In this document: positions 1 to 7,714 of the stretch, piece after piece
How positions within the stretch are numbered: the first letter of the stretch is position 1
How the letters are laid out: each line of letters starts with the position of its first letter
From: Mucilaginibacter sp.
Lineage (GTDB): Bacteria > Bacteroidota > Bacteroidia > Sphingobacteriales > Sphingobacteriaceae
Assembly: GCA_025934475.1 (NCBI GenBank)
Contig: JAICXZ010000043.1
Location: 1-10,818, forward strand
Direction of reading: 5' to 3'
Length of the DNA stretch: 10,818 nucleotides
Position numbers and translations under genes: made by a program
Notes under the pieces: generated by a model
What the model saw: only the letters and a program-made list of their open reading frames with translations
The model's database searches: none
Told to the model about the DNA's origin: nothing

Positions 1-812
1 AATTTTTTGATATCTTTGGCGGCTCCCGTATCGGTTCTTTCGTGAGGGAGGCTCTTGGTCAGCCGATCGGTGAGTTCTACGGTTACCAGGTTCAAGGTAT
101 CTATCAAAGCGATGCTGCTGCACATTATACCAGGGCGACCAAAGCCAACGATCCTAACTTTGCATATTCAGGCGCTCAGGCCGGTTCTTATATCTACAAG
201 GATGTTAACGGAGATGGCGTGATCAATGATAGTGATAAAACCTATCTCGGCAACCCGAACCCTGATTTCACTTACGGTTTGAACCTAAATGCTCAATACA
301 AAGGTTTTGACTTCTCGATGGTATTGTACGGATCATACGGCAACAAAGACTTCAACTATGTGAAGTACTGGACAGATATGTACCATAGCTTCCCTGGCGG
401 TAAGGATATTGATTTGTTAACCAAATCAGCTATTGTTGATGCCACCACTGGTACGGTAACTAATCCGGGCGCTACGCAAACAGCAATGACAGATGGCTCT
501 ACCATGGGTACTACCATCCCAAGCTCGTTCTATGTAGAAAGTGGCTCATTCCTGAAATGCCGCGTAGCTCAGTTGGGTTATACTTTCACTCCTGATCTGT
601 TGAAAAATGTTGGCGTAAGCAAGCTGCATGTATACTTCCAGGTTAACAACCTGTTTACAATCACCAAGTACAGCGGTTTGGATCCAGAACTGGTGCCTTC
701 AGTATCTAACAGCGGTACTGGCGACAGGGCTAGCGCATCTACAGGTGTGGATTGGGGCGCTTATCCTACCAACCAGAAAGCATTCTTACTTGGCGTAAAC
801 ATGACGTTTTAA
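1..812 (+). CDS. SusC/RagA-like TonB-dependent transporter, C-terminal part
   Basis: This is the 3' end of an outer-membrane TonB-dependent receptor of the SusC/RagA family. The frame is open from base 3 to the TAA at 810-812, so the real start lies upstream; the GTG at 42 is an internal Val codon. About 269 residues are present out of roughly 1000 usual for the family. They show typical features of the last barrel strands: a GQPIGEFYGYQ segment, a DVNGDGVIND loop followed by LGNPNPDFTYG, alternating aromatic beta-strands, a VNNLFTITKYSGLDPE segment near the end, and a C-terminal LLGVNMTF ending in Phe as barrel proteins do. Plug and TonB box are outside the window. The next gene, susD-like, starts 27 nt downstream, the standard SusC-SusD order. 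The family imports oligomers or other large nutrients with TonB energy; the substrate here is unknown. Confidence 0.95.
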   Translation, partial: FFDIFGGSRIGSFVREALGQPIGEFYGYQVQGIYQSDAAAHYTRATKANDPNFAYSGAQAGSYIYKDVNGDGVINDSDKTYLGNPNPDFTYGLNLNAQYKGFDFSMVLYGSYGNKDFNYVKYWTDMYHSFPGGKDIDLLTKSAIVDATTGTVTNPGATQTAMTDGSTMGTTIPSSFYVESGSFLKCRVAQLGYTFTPDLLKNVGVSKLHVYFQVNNLFTITKYSGLDPELVPSVSNSGTGDRASASTGVDWGAYPTNQKAFLLGVNMTF

Positions 813-839
813 TAGTTAAATTAAGAAAGTGAAGATATT

Positions 840-2693
840 ATGAAAAAATTAAATTTAAAATTAATCGCATTAAGCTCGGTTATCTTCTTTTCACTCTCTT
901 ACTCATGTAAAAGAGTGTTAGATAAACAAGCTGCAGGCGTATTGGCAGGCGCTACACTTGCCAATAAAGCCGGAGTGGATGGGTTGCTGATCGGTGCATA
1001 TTCCATGCTCGACGGCTCTTACGCCGGGCAACCCAACACCTATTGGGGATCAGGTATCAGTAACTGGACCTACGGCGGCGTAGGTGCCGATGACGCCTAC
1101 AAAGGCTCAACCAGTGATGACCAGGCGCCTGACCTTCCCCAAATCGAGAAACATGCTGGTATAAGCACCAGCAACTCGTACATCGAGTCGAAATGGCAGG
1201 TAGGTTACGCCTCAATTCAGCGCGCTAATGACGTAATTCGTGAAGTTGCGCTGGTTACTGATGGTTCTGAAGCAGGTGCAGTTGGCGCAGAGACTATTGC
1301 AGAGGCTCGTTTCCTGCGTGGTGTTTACCACTTTGAACTCGCCAAGGTGTTCCGTAAAGTTCCGTATGTAGATGAAACTATTACCTACGCGGCGGGCAAT
1401 TACAATGTGCCTAACCCCGGAACAATCTGGGACAAGATTGAAGCGGACTTTGCTGCTGCAATGACTGCTTTGCCAAAAACACAACCTAACGCAGGCCGTG
1501 CAAACTACTACGCTGCAGAAGCATTTTTGGCTAAGGCTTACATGTATGATGACCTGACAGGCGGCAAGCACTCTTATGCAAAGGCATTGCCTTTGCTGAA
1601 TGACCTGATTCAGAATGGCGAAACAGCGAGCGGTGCAAAATATGCATTGGAGCCCTTTGCAAATAACTTTAATGCAATGACCAAGAATGGCCCTGAAAGC
1701 GTTTTTGTTGCCCAGATGACTGTAAATGACGGTTCAAACGGCCAAAATGATGACGAAGGCGATAACCTCAACTTCCCTGGTGGTGGTACCTATACCAACT
1801 GCTGCGGTTTCGACGTTCCGTCATATAACCTGGCTAACGCTTATAAAGTGGACGCCAATGGTTTGCCTGAGTTCCAGATCGACGCTGCTACCGGTTTCCC
1901 TACTTACAATTTAGTTAACCTGGGGAATGATCATGGTGTTGCTGCAGGTGCTGCATTTACGCCGACTGCTGAAGCTGTCGACTCTCGTCTTGACTGGACC
2001 GTTGGTCGTCGTGGAATCCCTTACCTTGATTGGGGGCTTTGCGGTGGTGAGCCATGGACCCGTGGTGACGTTGTGCCTTATACTCCGAAAAAGAACGTGT
2101 TTTACCACGCTGCTCAGGCATCAACAAGTGATAACAGCGCAGGTTGGGCATCTAACCAAGGCTCGGCTGATAACTACAACATTATCCGCTTTGCTGATAT
2201 CATCCTGTGGCGCGCTGAAGCTAAAGCTGAAACCGGCGACCTTGCAGGTGCTGAAGCTGACGTAAACCTGATCAGAGCGCGTGCTGCACTTACTTCAAAC
2301 TGGGTTACTACTTATGTAGATAACTCTGATCCTTCAAAAGGAAATACAACGACTCCAGCTGCAAATTATAAAGTAGGTTTGTACACCGGCCAATTTACAG
2401 CAAACGGGATCGACTATGCACGTCTGGCTATCCTTTGTGAAAGACAGCTTGAGTTTGGCATGGAAGGTCAGCGCTTCTTCGATCTTCAACGTTTCGACGG
2501 AAGATTTGGCGGTCCAATGCCTACCGGTTGGATGGCTGGTGTTTTGAATAACTACTACAAAGCAGACAATCGCATAAACAATCCGGTTTTAAGCAGTGCT
2601 CACTTCACTGCAGGCAGGGATGAAGTTTATCCAATTCCGTTCCAGGAAATTTCTGCTGAAGGTGGAAAACTGGTACAGAACTCCGGTTATTAA
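840..2693 (+). CDS. SusD/RagB-family outer-membrane nutrient-binding lipoprotein
   Basis: The 617-residue protein begins with a lipoprotein signal: basic start, hydrophobic stretch, then SLSYSC with the acylated Cys at 23. SusD landmarks appear in order: a TPR-type helix AEARFLRGVYHFELAKVF at about 155-171, AAEAFLAKAYMY at about 225-236, IIRFADIILWRAEA at about 448-461, ERQLEFGMEGQRFFDLQRF at about 534-552, and the C-terminal YPIPFQEI at 597-604. SusD proteins cap the SusC barrel and capture substrate at the cell surface. A GRRGIPYLDWG stretch (about 389-399) looks like a subgroup signature. Vicinal cysteines 321-322 and Cys401 lie in the variable central region that usually forms the ligand site. 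The ATG at 840 fits the signal peptide; no clear Shine-Dalgarno is seen, as usual in Bacteroidota. It follows the transporter gene by 27 nt and is probably co-transcribed with it. The ligand cannot be inferred. Confidence 0.96.
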   Translation: MKKLNLKLIALSSVIFFSLSYSCKRVLDKQAAGVLAGATLANKAGVDGLLIGAYSMLDGSYAGQPNTYWGSGISNWTYGGVGADDAYKGSTSDDQAPDLPQIEKHAGISTSNSYIESKWQVGYASIQRANDVIREVALVTDGSEAGAVGAETIAEARFLRGVYHFELAKVFRKVPYVDETITYAAGNYNVPNPGTIWDKIEADFAAAMTALPKTQPNAGRANYYAAEAFLAKAYMYDDLTGGKHSYAKALPLLNDLIQNGETASGAKYALEPFANNFNAMTKNGPESVFVAQMTVNDGSNGQNDDEGDNLNFPGGGTYTNCCGFDVPSYNLANAYKVDANGLPEFQIDAATGFPTYNLVNLGNDHGVAAGAAFTPTAEAVDSRLDWTVGRRGIPYLDWGLCGGEPWTRGDVVPYTPKKNVFYHAAQASTSDNSAGWASNQGSADNYNIIRFADIILWRAEAKAETGDLAGAEADVNLIRARAALTSNWVTTYVDNSDPSKGNTTTPAANYKVGLYTGQFTANGIDYARLAILCERQLEFGMEGQRFFDLQRFDGRFGGPMPTGWMAGVLNNYYKADNRINNPVLSSAHFTAGRDEVYPIPFQEISAEGGKLVQNSGY

Positions 2694-2710
2694 TACCTGA
2701 TAGATTTTTT

Positions 2711-2750
2711 AAAAAGAAGGGGAATATGTTTATATTCCCCTTCTTTTTTT
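2711..2750 (+). terminator. Strong intrinsic terminator after the susCD pair
   Basis: A perfect 17-bp inverted repeat (arms 2711-2727 and 2732-2748) encloses a GTTT loop. The GC core is GGGG/CCCC, the 3' arm ends in a T run, and two further T follow. A matching A run on the 5' arm means it could also work in the opposite direction. It sits 17 nt after the susD-like stop codon and 46 nt before the next gene, so it should separate susCD from the downstream unit or reduce read-through into it. Confidence 0.9.
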
Positions 2751-2795
2751 AACTTTAGCGTTGCATAGGCCAATTTTTTTTGAGTAACCCTTTAT

Positions 2796-5700
2796 ATGAG
2801 ATTTTATCCGGTATTTTTATACCTGTTTGTCCCGGTATTACTACTACTTTCCTGCAAGAAGAAGACTTTATTTGAGCAGGTTTCCTCATCACACTCTAAC
2901 GTTCACTTTAATAATCTTGTCGTAGAAAACGATACGATAAATCCACTTGATAAACTCAATATTTATAATGGCAGTGGTGTAGGCGTGGGCGACTTCAATG
3001 GAGATGGGTTACAGGACATTTATTTCTCGGGTAACCAGGTATCAAACAGGCTGTACATTAACAAAGGCAATATGCAGTTTGAAGATGTGACCGACAAAGC
3101 AGGTGTAGGTGGATTTGGCGGGTGGGGACGCGGCGTTGCGGTGGTGGATATCAACAATGACGGCTGGCCGGATATTTATGTTTGCAATACCCTGTTAAAT
3201 GATCCGAAGAAAAGACGAAACCTTCTTTTTATAAATCAGGGCCCCGATAAGGATGGCGTACCTCATTTTAAGGAAGAAGCGCATGAATACGGGCTGGATA
3301 TTACCGTTCACAGCACTATGGCGTCATTTTTTGATTACGATAACGATGGCGATCTGGATATGTTCCTTACCGTAAATGAAGTGGATCCTAAAGATAATAC
3401 CAATTTGTTCAGACCGATAATTAAAGATGGCAGCGCACGAAGCACAAGTCGCCTCTACCGGAATGATTGGGATCCCGTTTTAAAGCACCCCGTATTTCAC
3501 GATGTTTCAAAACAAGCGGGCATTTTAATAGAAGGATATGGCCACGCGACTACTACAGTTGACATTAATCGCGATGGATGGAAAGACATTTATGTAACCA
3601 ACGATTTTTTACCCAATAATATCCTCTATATCAATAACCACGATGGCACTTTTACAGATCGCTCCAAAGAGTATTTTAAGCATACGTCGATGAGCGCGAT
3701 GGGACAGGAGATAGAGGATATCAATAATGACGGCCTCGCCGATGTGATGGAACTGGATATGAATCCGGGCGATAATTACCGCAAAAAGATGTTCATGGGC
3801 GCCGATAATTACCAGTCGTTCCAAAATATTGACCGGTATGGTTACCAGTATCAGTACACACGTAATACGCTGCAATTGAACCAGGGGCCGCGACTCGGCC
3901 AAAATGACTCCATAGGCGAACCTGCATTTAGCGAAATAGCTTTTATGGCGGGCATGTCTCAAACCGACTGGAGTTGGGGACCCTTGCTGACAGATTTTGA
4001 CAATGATGGATACCGCGATCTGATCATAACCAATGGTTACCCAAGGGATGTAACAGATCATGATTTCATGAACTTCAGAGCGCAGTCGTATTTTATTGCA
4101 AGCAAAAAGCAGATACTTGATCAAATTCCCATAGTTAAGATCCCGAATTTTGCTTACAGGAATGGAGGCAACCTTAAGTTTGAAGATGTGACAGATAGCT
4201 GGGGACTAGGCACTCCCTCGTTCTCAAACGGCGCAGTTTATGCCGACCTTGACAATGACGGCGATATGGATGTCATCATCAATAATATTGATGATGAGGC
4301 CATGATATACAGAAATACCTCGCGCGAACGGAACCCTGAGAATAGTCACTACCTGAATATCAAATTTCGCGGCGGAGCAAACAACAGGGATGGGATAGGC
4401 GCCTGGGCGGATATCTATTATAATCACGGCAAGCACCAGGTGTACGAGAATACGCCTTACAGAGGATATCTTTCAACTATTCAAAACATAGCCCATTTCG
4501 GCCTTGGGAATATAACCACGATCGATTCGGTGGTGATACGCTGGCAAAATTGGAAGAAGCAAACCCTGAAGAATGTCAAAGCCGACCAGGTGCTGCTCGT
4601 AAACATTAAAGACGCTGCCGAATCATACGATTTTAAGCAACCTGAAATTGACAAGCGGGCCCTGTTTGCCGAAGTAACCAGGATGCTTGGCATCAACTTT
4701 ACCCACCAGGACGAAGATTTTATCGATTTTAACATCCAGAAACTGCTGCCTCATAAATTGTCGGAATATTCGCCGGGCCTTGCCGTGGGCGATGTTGATG
4801 GCAATGGCTTAGATGATATCATTGTTGGAGGCGCCACTAAACATCCGTCTCAACTGTTTCTTCAGCAAAAGGATGGCAAGTTTATCCAGCGCAATTTATT
4901 GCCTCCGGCACAAGTTAATCCGACCGATAATTTAAAGGACGAGGGACTTATTTTATTCGATGCAAACGGCGACGGCAAACTGGATTTATACGTTGCAAGT
5001 GGAGGATACGAGAGTCAGCCTAATTCGCCCAACTACCAGGACCGGCTGTACATTAACGACGGCAGGGGGAATTTTACGGAAGCTAAAGATGCCTTGCCAA
5101 AAAACTTTACAAGCAAGCAATGCGTCCGTGCAGTAGATTATAACAAGGATGGTAAGATCGACTTGTTTGTATCGGGAAGAGTTGACCCATGGAATTACCC
5201 TAAGCCGGTGTCGAGCTTCATATTACGAAACGATAGTCACGATGGTCAGGCGAAATTTACTGATGTGACGGCTTCTGTTGCAAAAGACCTTAAAAACATA
5301 GGCCTCGTATGCGATGCCATATTCACCGATTTTGACAATGACGGCTGGCCTGATTTGGTTCTCGCAGGAGAATGGATGCCTGTAACCTTCCTCAGGAACG
5401 ACCATGGTGTGTTCAAAAATGTTACCCCGGCAACGGGCCTTGCGAATAAATTAGGCTGGTGGAATACCATTGTAGCCGGCGACTTTGAACACAATGGCCG
5501 GATCGATTATATCGTTGGTAATACCGGGGAAAATACATTCTTTAAGGCCAGTGACCAATATCCTACTTATATCACTGCAAAAGATTTCGATAATAATGGC
5601 AGCTACGATGCCTTCCCATCTGTATTTCTGAAGGATCAGGATGGAAAAATGAAAGAGTTCCCGGTGCACACCCGCGACGATATTGTGAAGCAGGTGCTGA

Positions 5701-6377
5701 TGATGCGGAGCAAATACCAGAACTATAAATCATTTGCCACAGCTACGATGGATGATATCTTACCGCCCGACATGCGAAAAGGCGCGCTGCGGTTGAAAGC
5801 CAATACGCTGCAATCAATGTATCTGCACAACGAAGGAAATGGTAAGTTTACTATGACGCCATTACCAATTCAAGCGCAAATATCAGAACTGTGCGGCATG
5901 ACCGTGGATGATTTTGACGGCGACGGCAACCTCGACGTTATCATTAACGGCAACGATTATGGTACCGAAGTCACCACCGGGCGTTACGACGCCTTGAACG
6001 GCTTGATGATGAAGGGCAATGGCAAGGGCGGCTTTACGCCATTAAGCATCCAGCAAAGTGGTATTTACATACCCGGTAATGGTAAGGCACTGGTGAAGGT
6101 AATGGGTGCCAGAGGAAATTATTTGCTGGCTGCGAGCCAGAATCGCGGGCCTTTGAAGGTGTTTTCTTTGAACAGGAATGCACACTTGGTTAAGTTGCAG
6201 CCGATGGACCAATTTGCAACCATAAAATACAAGAACGGCAAGACCACCAGGCAGGAGTTTTATTATGGCGATTCCTTCTTGTCGCAATCGGGCAGATATA
6301 TTAATATTGATAGTTCGATGACTTCAGTGACGGTAACTGATAACCTTGGACACGCTCGAAATATGCCAATTAATTAA
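2796..6377 (+). CDS. Large FG-GAP/VCBS repeat lipoprotein with central ASPIC/UnbV domain
   Basis: The 1193-residue protein has a lipoprotein signal ending LLLLSC, with the lipid Cys at 20 followed by three Lys. Fourteen Asp-rich FG-GAP/VCBS motifs of the form DxxxDGxxD or close variants are visible. Seven start near residues 66, 118, 180, 256, 308, 400 and 484, and seven near 666, 722, 781, 845, 896, 930 and 1039. Between them, about 518-604, is an ASPIC/UnbV-type domain with RGYLSTIQNIAHFGLG followed by IDSVVIRWQNW. FG-GAP repeats form integrin-alpha-like beta-propellers with Ca-binding loops, so two propellers flanking the UnbV domain are likely. The role is probably binding or scaffolding in the envelope; no catalytic motif was recognised. 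Such proteins often accompany SusCD pairs in Bacteroidota. The haloperoxidase-like gene starts 8 nt after its stop, suggesting one transcript. The biochemical function of the family is not established. Confidence 0.93.
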   Translation: MRFYPVFLYLFVPVLLLLSCKKKTLFEQVSSSHSNVHFNNLVVENDTINPLDKLNIYNGSGVGVGDFNGDGLQDIYFSGNQVSNRLYINKGNMQFEDVTDKAGVGGFGGWGRGVAVVDINNDGWPDIYVCNTLLNDPKKRRNLLFINQGPDKDGVPHFKEEAHEYGLDITVHSTMASFFDYDNDGDLDMFLTVNEVDPKDNTNLFRPIIKDGSARSTSRLYRNDWDPVLKHPVFHDVSKQAGILIEGYGHATTTVDINRDGWKDIYVTNDFLPNNILYINNHDGTFTDRSKEYFKHTSMSAMGQEIEDINNDGLADVMELDMNPGDNYRKKMFMGADNYQSFQNIDRYGYQYQYTRNTLQLNQGPRLGQNDSIGEPAFSEIAFMAGMSQTDWSWGPLLTDFDNDGYRDLIITNGYPRDVTDHDFMNFRAQSYFIASKKQILDQIPIVKIPNFAYRNGGNLKFEDVTDSWGLGTPSFSNGAVYADLDNDGDMDVIINNIDDEAMIYRNTSRERNPENSHYLNIKFRGGANNRDGIGAWADIYYNHGKHQVYENTPYRGYLSTIQNIAHFGLGNITTIDSVVIRWQNWKKQTLKNVKADQVLLVNIKDAAESYDFKQPEIDKRALFAEVTRMLGINFTHQDEDFIDFNIQKLLPHKLSEYSPGLAVGDVDGNGLDDIIVGGATKHPSQLFLQQKDGKFIQRNLLPPAQVNPTDNLKDEGLILFDANGDGKLDLYVASGGYESQPNSPNYQDRLYINDGRGNFTEAKDALPKNFTSKQCVRAVDYNKDGKIDLFVSGRVDPWNYPKPVSSFILRNDSHDGQAKFTDVTASVAKDLKNIGLVCDAIFTDFDNDGWPDLVLAGEWMPVTFLRNDHGVFKNVTPATGLANKLGWWNTIVAGDFEHNGRIDYIVGNTGENTFFKASDQYPTYITAKDFDNNGSYDAFPSVFLKDQDGKMKEFPVHTRDDIVKQVLMMRSKYQNYKSFATATMDDILPPDMRKGALRLKANTLQSMYLHNEGNGKFTMTPLPIQAQISELCGMTVDDFDGDGNLDVIINGNDYGTEVTTGRYDALNGLMMKGNGKGGFTPLSIQQSGIYIPGNGKALVKVMGARGNYLLAASQNRGPLKVFSLNRNAHLVKLQPMDQFATIKYKNGKTTRQEFYYGDSFLSQSGRYINIDSSMTSVTVTDNLGHARNMPIN
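4347..4607 (+). other. ASPIC/UnbV domain segment of the large FG-GAP protein
   Basis: This encodes residues about 518-604 of the 1193-residue lipoprotein. The segment starts with a HYLNIKF strand, continues through a GAWADIYY strand and RGYLSTIQNIAHFGLG, and ends with SVVIRWQNW and a short LLVNI strand. This matches the ASPIC/UnbV module found in cartilage acidic protein 1 and in many bacterial FG-GAP proteins. It splits the Asp-rich repeats into two equal sets of seven. Boundaries are estimated by eye. Confidence 0.85.
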
Positions 6378-6385
6378 TTATTGAG

Positions 6386-7699
6386 ATGAAATACCTTTAC
6401 ACCATTTTTGCCGCTATCGTGGTTTTCACGGCGAGCTCCTGTAAACACGGGGCCAATTTGCCTGTGGACACGGACGTACTTCACGCGAACGAGGACGCCC
6501 TTACGCATGTAATTATTTACGATGTGTTTACCCCTCCGGTCGCGGCCAGGATATATGCTTATACCAACCTTGCAAGTTACGAGGCAATGAAATTTGCCGA
6601 TCCTAAGTATAATTCTTTAACCAATCAGCTTAGGGAATTTGCCCGCATGCCGGAGCCTGAAAAGGGGAAGAGCTACAACTATACACTTGCTGCTACCAAG
6701 GCTTTTTTTACTGTTGCACATAAAGTTACGTTTTCGATAGATACACTCAATAAGTACGAAAATATCGTTTACAATGAGTACAAGAACGCGCTTGATGATT
6801 CAACTTATAATCGCTCAATAGCCTTTGGCGAAAGCATTGGTAAAATTGTGCTGCAGCGCGCCATGAAGGACGACTACCCGCAAACAAGGGGTAAACCTAA
6901 ATATCTAGGCTTTAATACACCCGGCAAATGGAGGCCAACACCACCGGATTACATGGACGGCGTAGAATTTTGCTGGGGCGAAATGCATACACTGATCATC
7001 GATTCATCGACAATATTTATGCCGCCACCACCGCCGCCATATAGCGACGATACGACCAGTGTTTTCATGAAAGCGGTAAAGGCAGTTTACGATCAAAACA
7101 AACATCTGACCCCATCGCAGGATACAATAGCCAAATATTGGGACGATAACCCGTTTGTGGTTGAACACAATGGTCACCTGATGTTTGCCGATAAGAAAAT
7201 TACTCCCGGAGGTCACTGGATAGGTATCACAACCATTGCTTGCCATCAGAGTCATGCTGATGCGGCAAAAACCGCGCAGGCTTATGCCTTAACTTCTATA
7301 GCATTGTATGAAACCTTTATTACGTGTTGGGAAGTGAAGTATAAGTACGCGTACAACCGGCCGGTTACTGTTATTAATGAAAAGATTGATAAAAACTGGC
7401 TGCCATTGTTGCAAACTCCTCCGTTTCCGGAATATACCGCCGGGCATAGTACCATTAGTGCGGCATCGGCGGTTGTGCTTACGCATGAGTTTGGTGACAA
7501 CTTTGCATTCCATGATACGAGCGACATGAAATATATAGGCTTGCAACGCAATTTCAAATCTTTCAACCAGGCTGCTGCTGAAACGGCAATGAGTCGCTTT
7601 TATGGTGGTATTCACTTCCTGAATAGTTCGCTTGTTGGGGCCGAACAGGGCGAAAAAGTAGGCGAATACATTTGGCAAAAACTTAAACTAACCAAATAA
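6386..7699 (+). CDS. Vanadium-dependent haloperoxidase-like / PAP2-superfamily lipoprotein
   Basis: The 437-residue protein has a lipoprotein signal ending TASSC (Cys19). The three superfamily motifs are present and in order: KxxxxxxRP (K318, R325, P326), a PSGH-type motif written TAGH (351-354, in the context FPEYTAGHST), and SRxxxxxH (S403, R404, H410, as SRFYGGIH). Length, the helical N-terminal region (TPPVAARIYAY near 49-59) and the GGIH context favour the haloperoxidase-like branch over small acid phosphatases. Haloperoxidases bind vanadate and use H2O2 to oxidise halides; phosphatase relatives share the same site. Ser of PSGH is replaced by Ala352, and the Asp often found four residues after the last His is Ser414, so halide oxidation is not assured. 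Six consecutive prolines occur at 213-218. It starts 8 nt after the FG-GAP gene and ends 15 nt before the haem-protein gene, so an operon is likely. Confidence 0.88.
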   Translation: MKYLYTIFAAIVVFTASSCKHGANLPVDTDVLHANEDALTHVIIYDVFTPPVAARIYAYTNLASYEAMKFADPKYNSLTNQLREFARMPEPEKGKSYNYTLAATKAFFTVAHKVTFSIDTLNKYENIVYNEYKNALDDSTYNRSIAFGESIGKIVLQRAMKDDYPQTRGKPKYLGFNTPGKWRPTPPDYMDGVEFCWGEMHTLIIDSSTIFMPPPPPPYSDDTTSVFMKAVKAVYDQNKHLTPSQDTIAKYWDDNPFVVEHNGHLMFADKKITPGGHWIGITTIACHQSHADAAKTAQAYALTSIALYETFITCWEVKYKYAYNRPVTVINEKIDKNWLPLLQTPPFPEYTAGHSTISAASAVVLTHEFGDNFAFHDTSDMKYIGLQRNFKSFNQAAAETAMSRFYGGIHFLNSSLVGAEQGEKVGEYIWQKLKLTK

Positions 7700-7714
7700 T
7701 ACTGGATACTGATA

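Noticed and set aside
42..812. A complete gene starting at the GTG at 42
   Set aside because: The same frame is open to the window edge and encodes continuous SusC barrel sequence upstream of this codon, so it is an internal valine.
2750..2757. TAACTTTA as the -7 box of a promoter for the FG-GAP/UnbV gene
   Set aside because: One base off the consensus, but no convincing -33 box; that position falls inside the terminator hairpin. Not listed as a feature.
3609..4124. A 171-codon minus-strand frame, and other minus-strand frames throughout the window
   Set aside because: They lie opposite genes with clear protein-family motifs and have low-complexity Ile/Val-rich translations mirroring the Asp-rich repeats of the sense strand.
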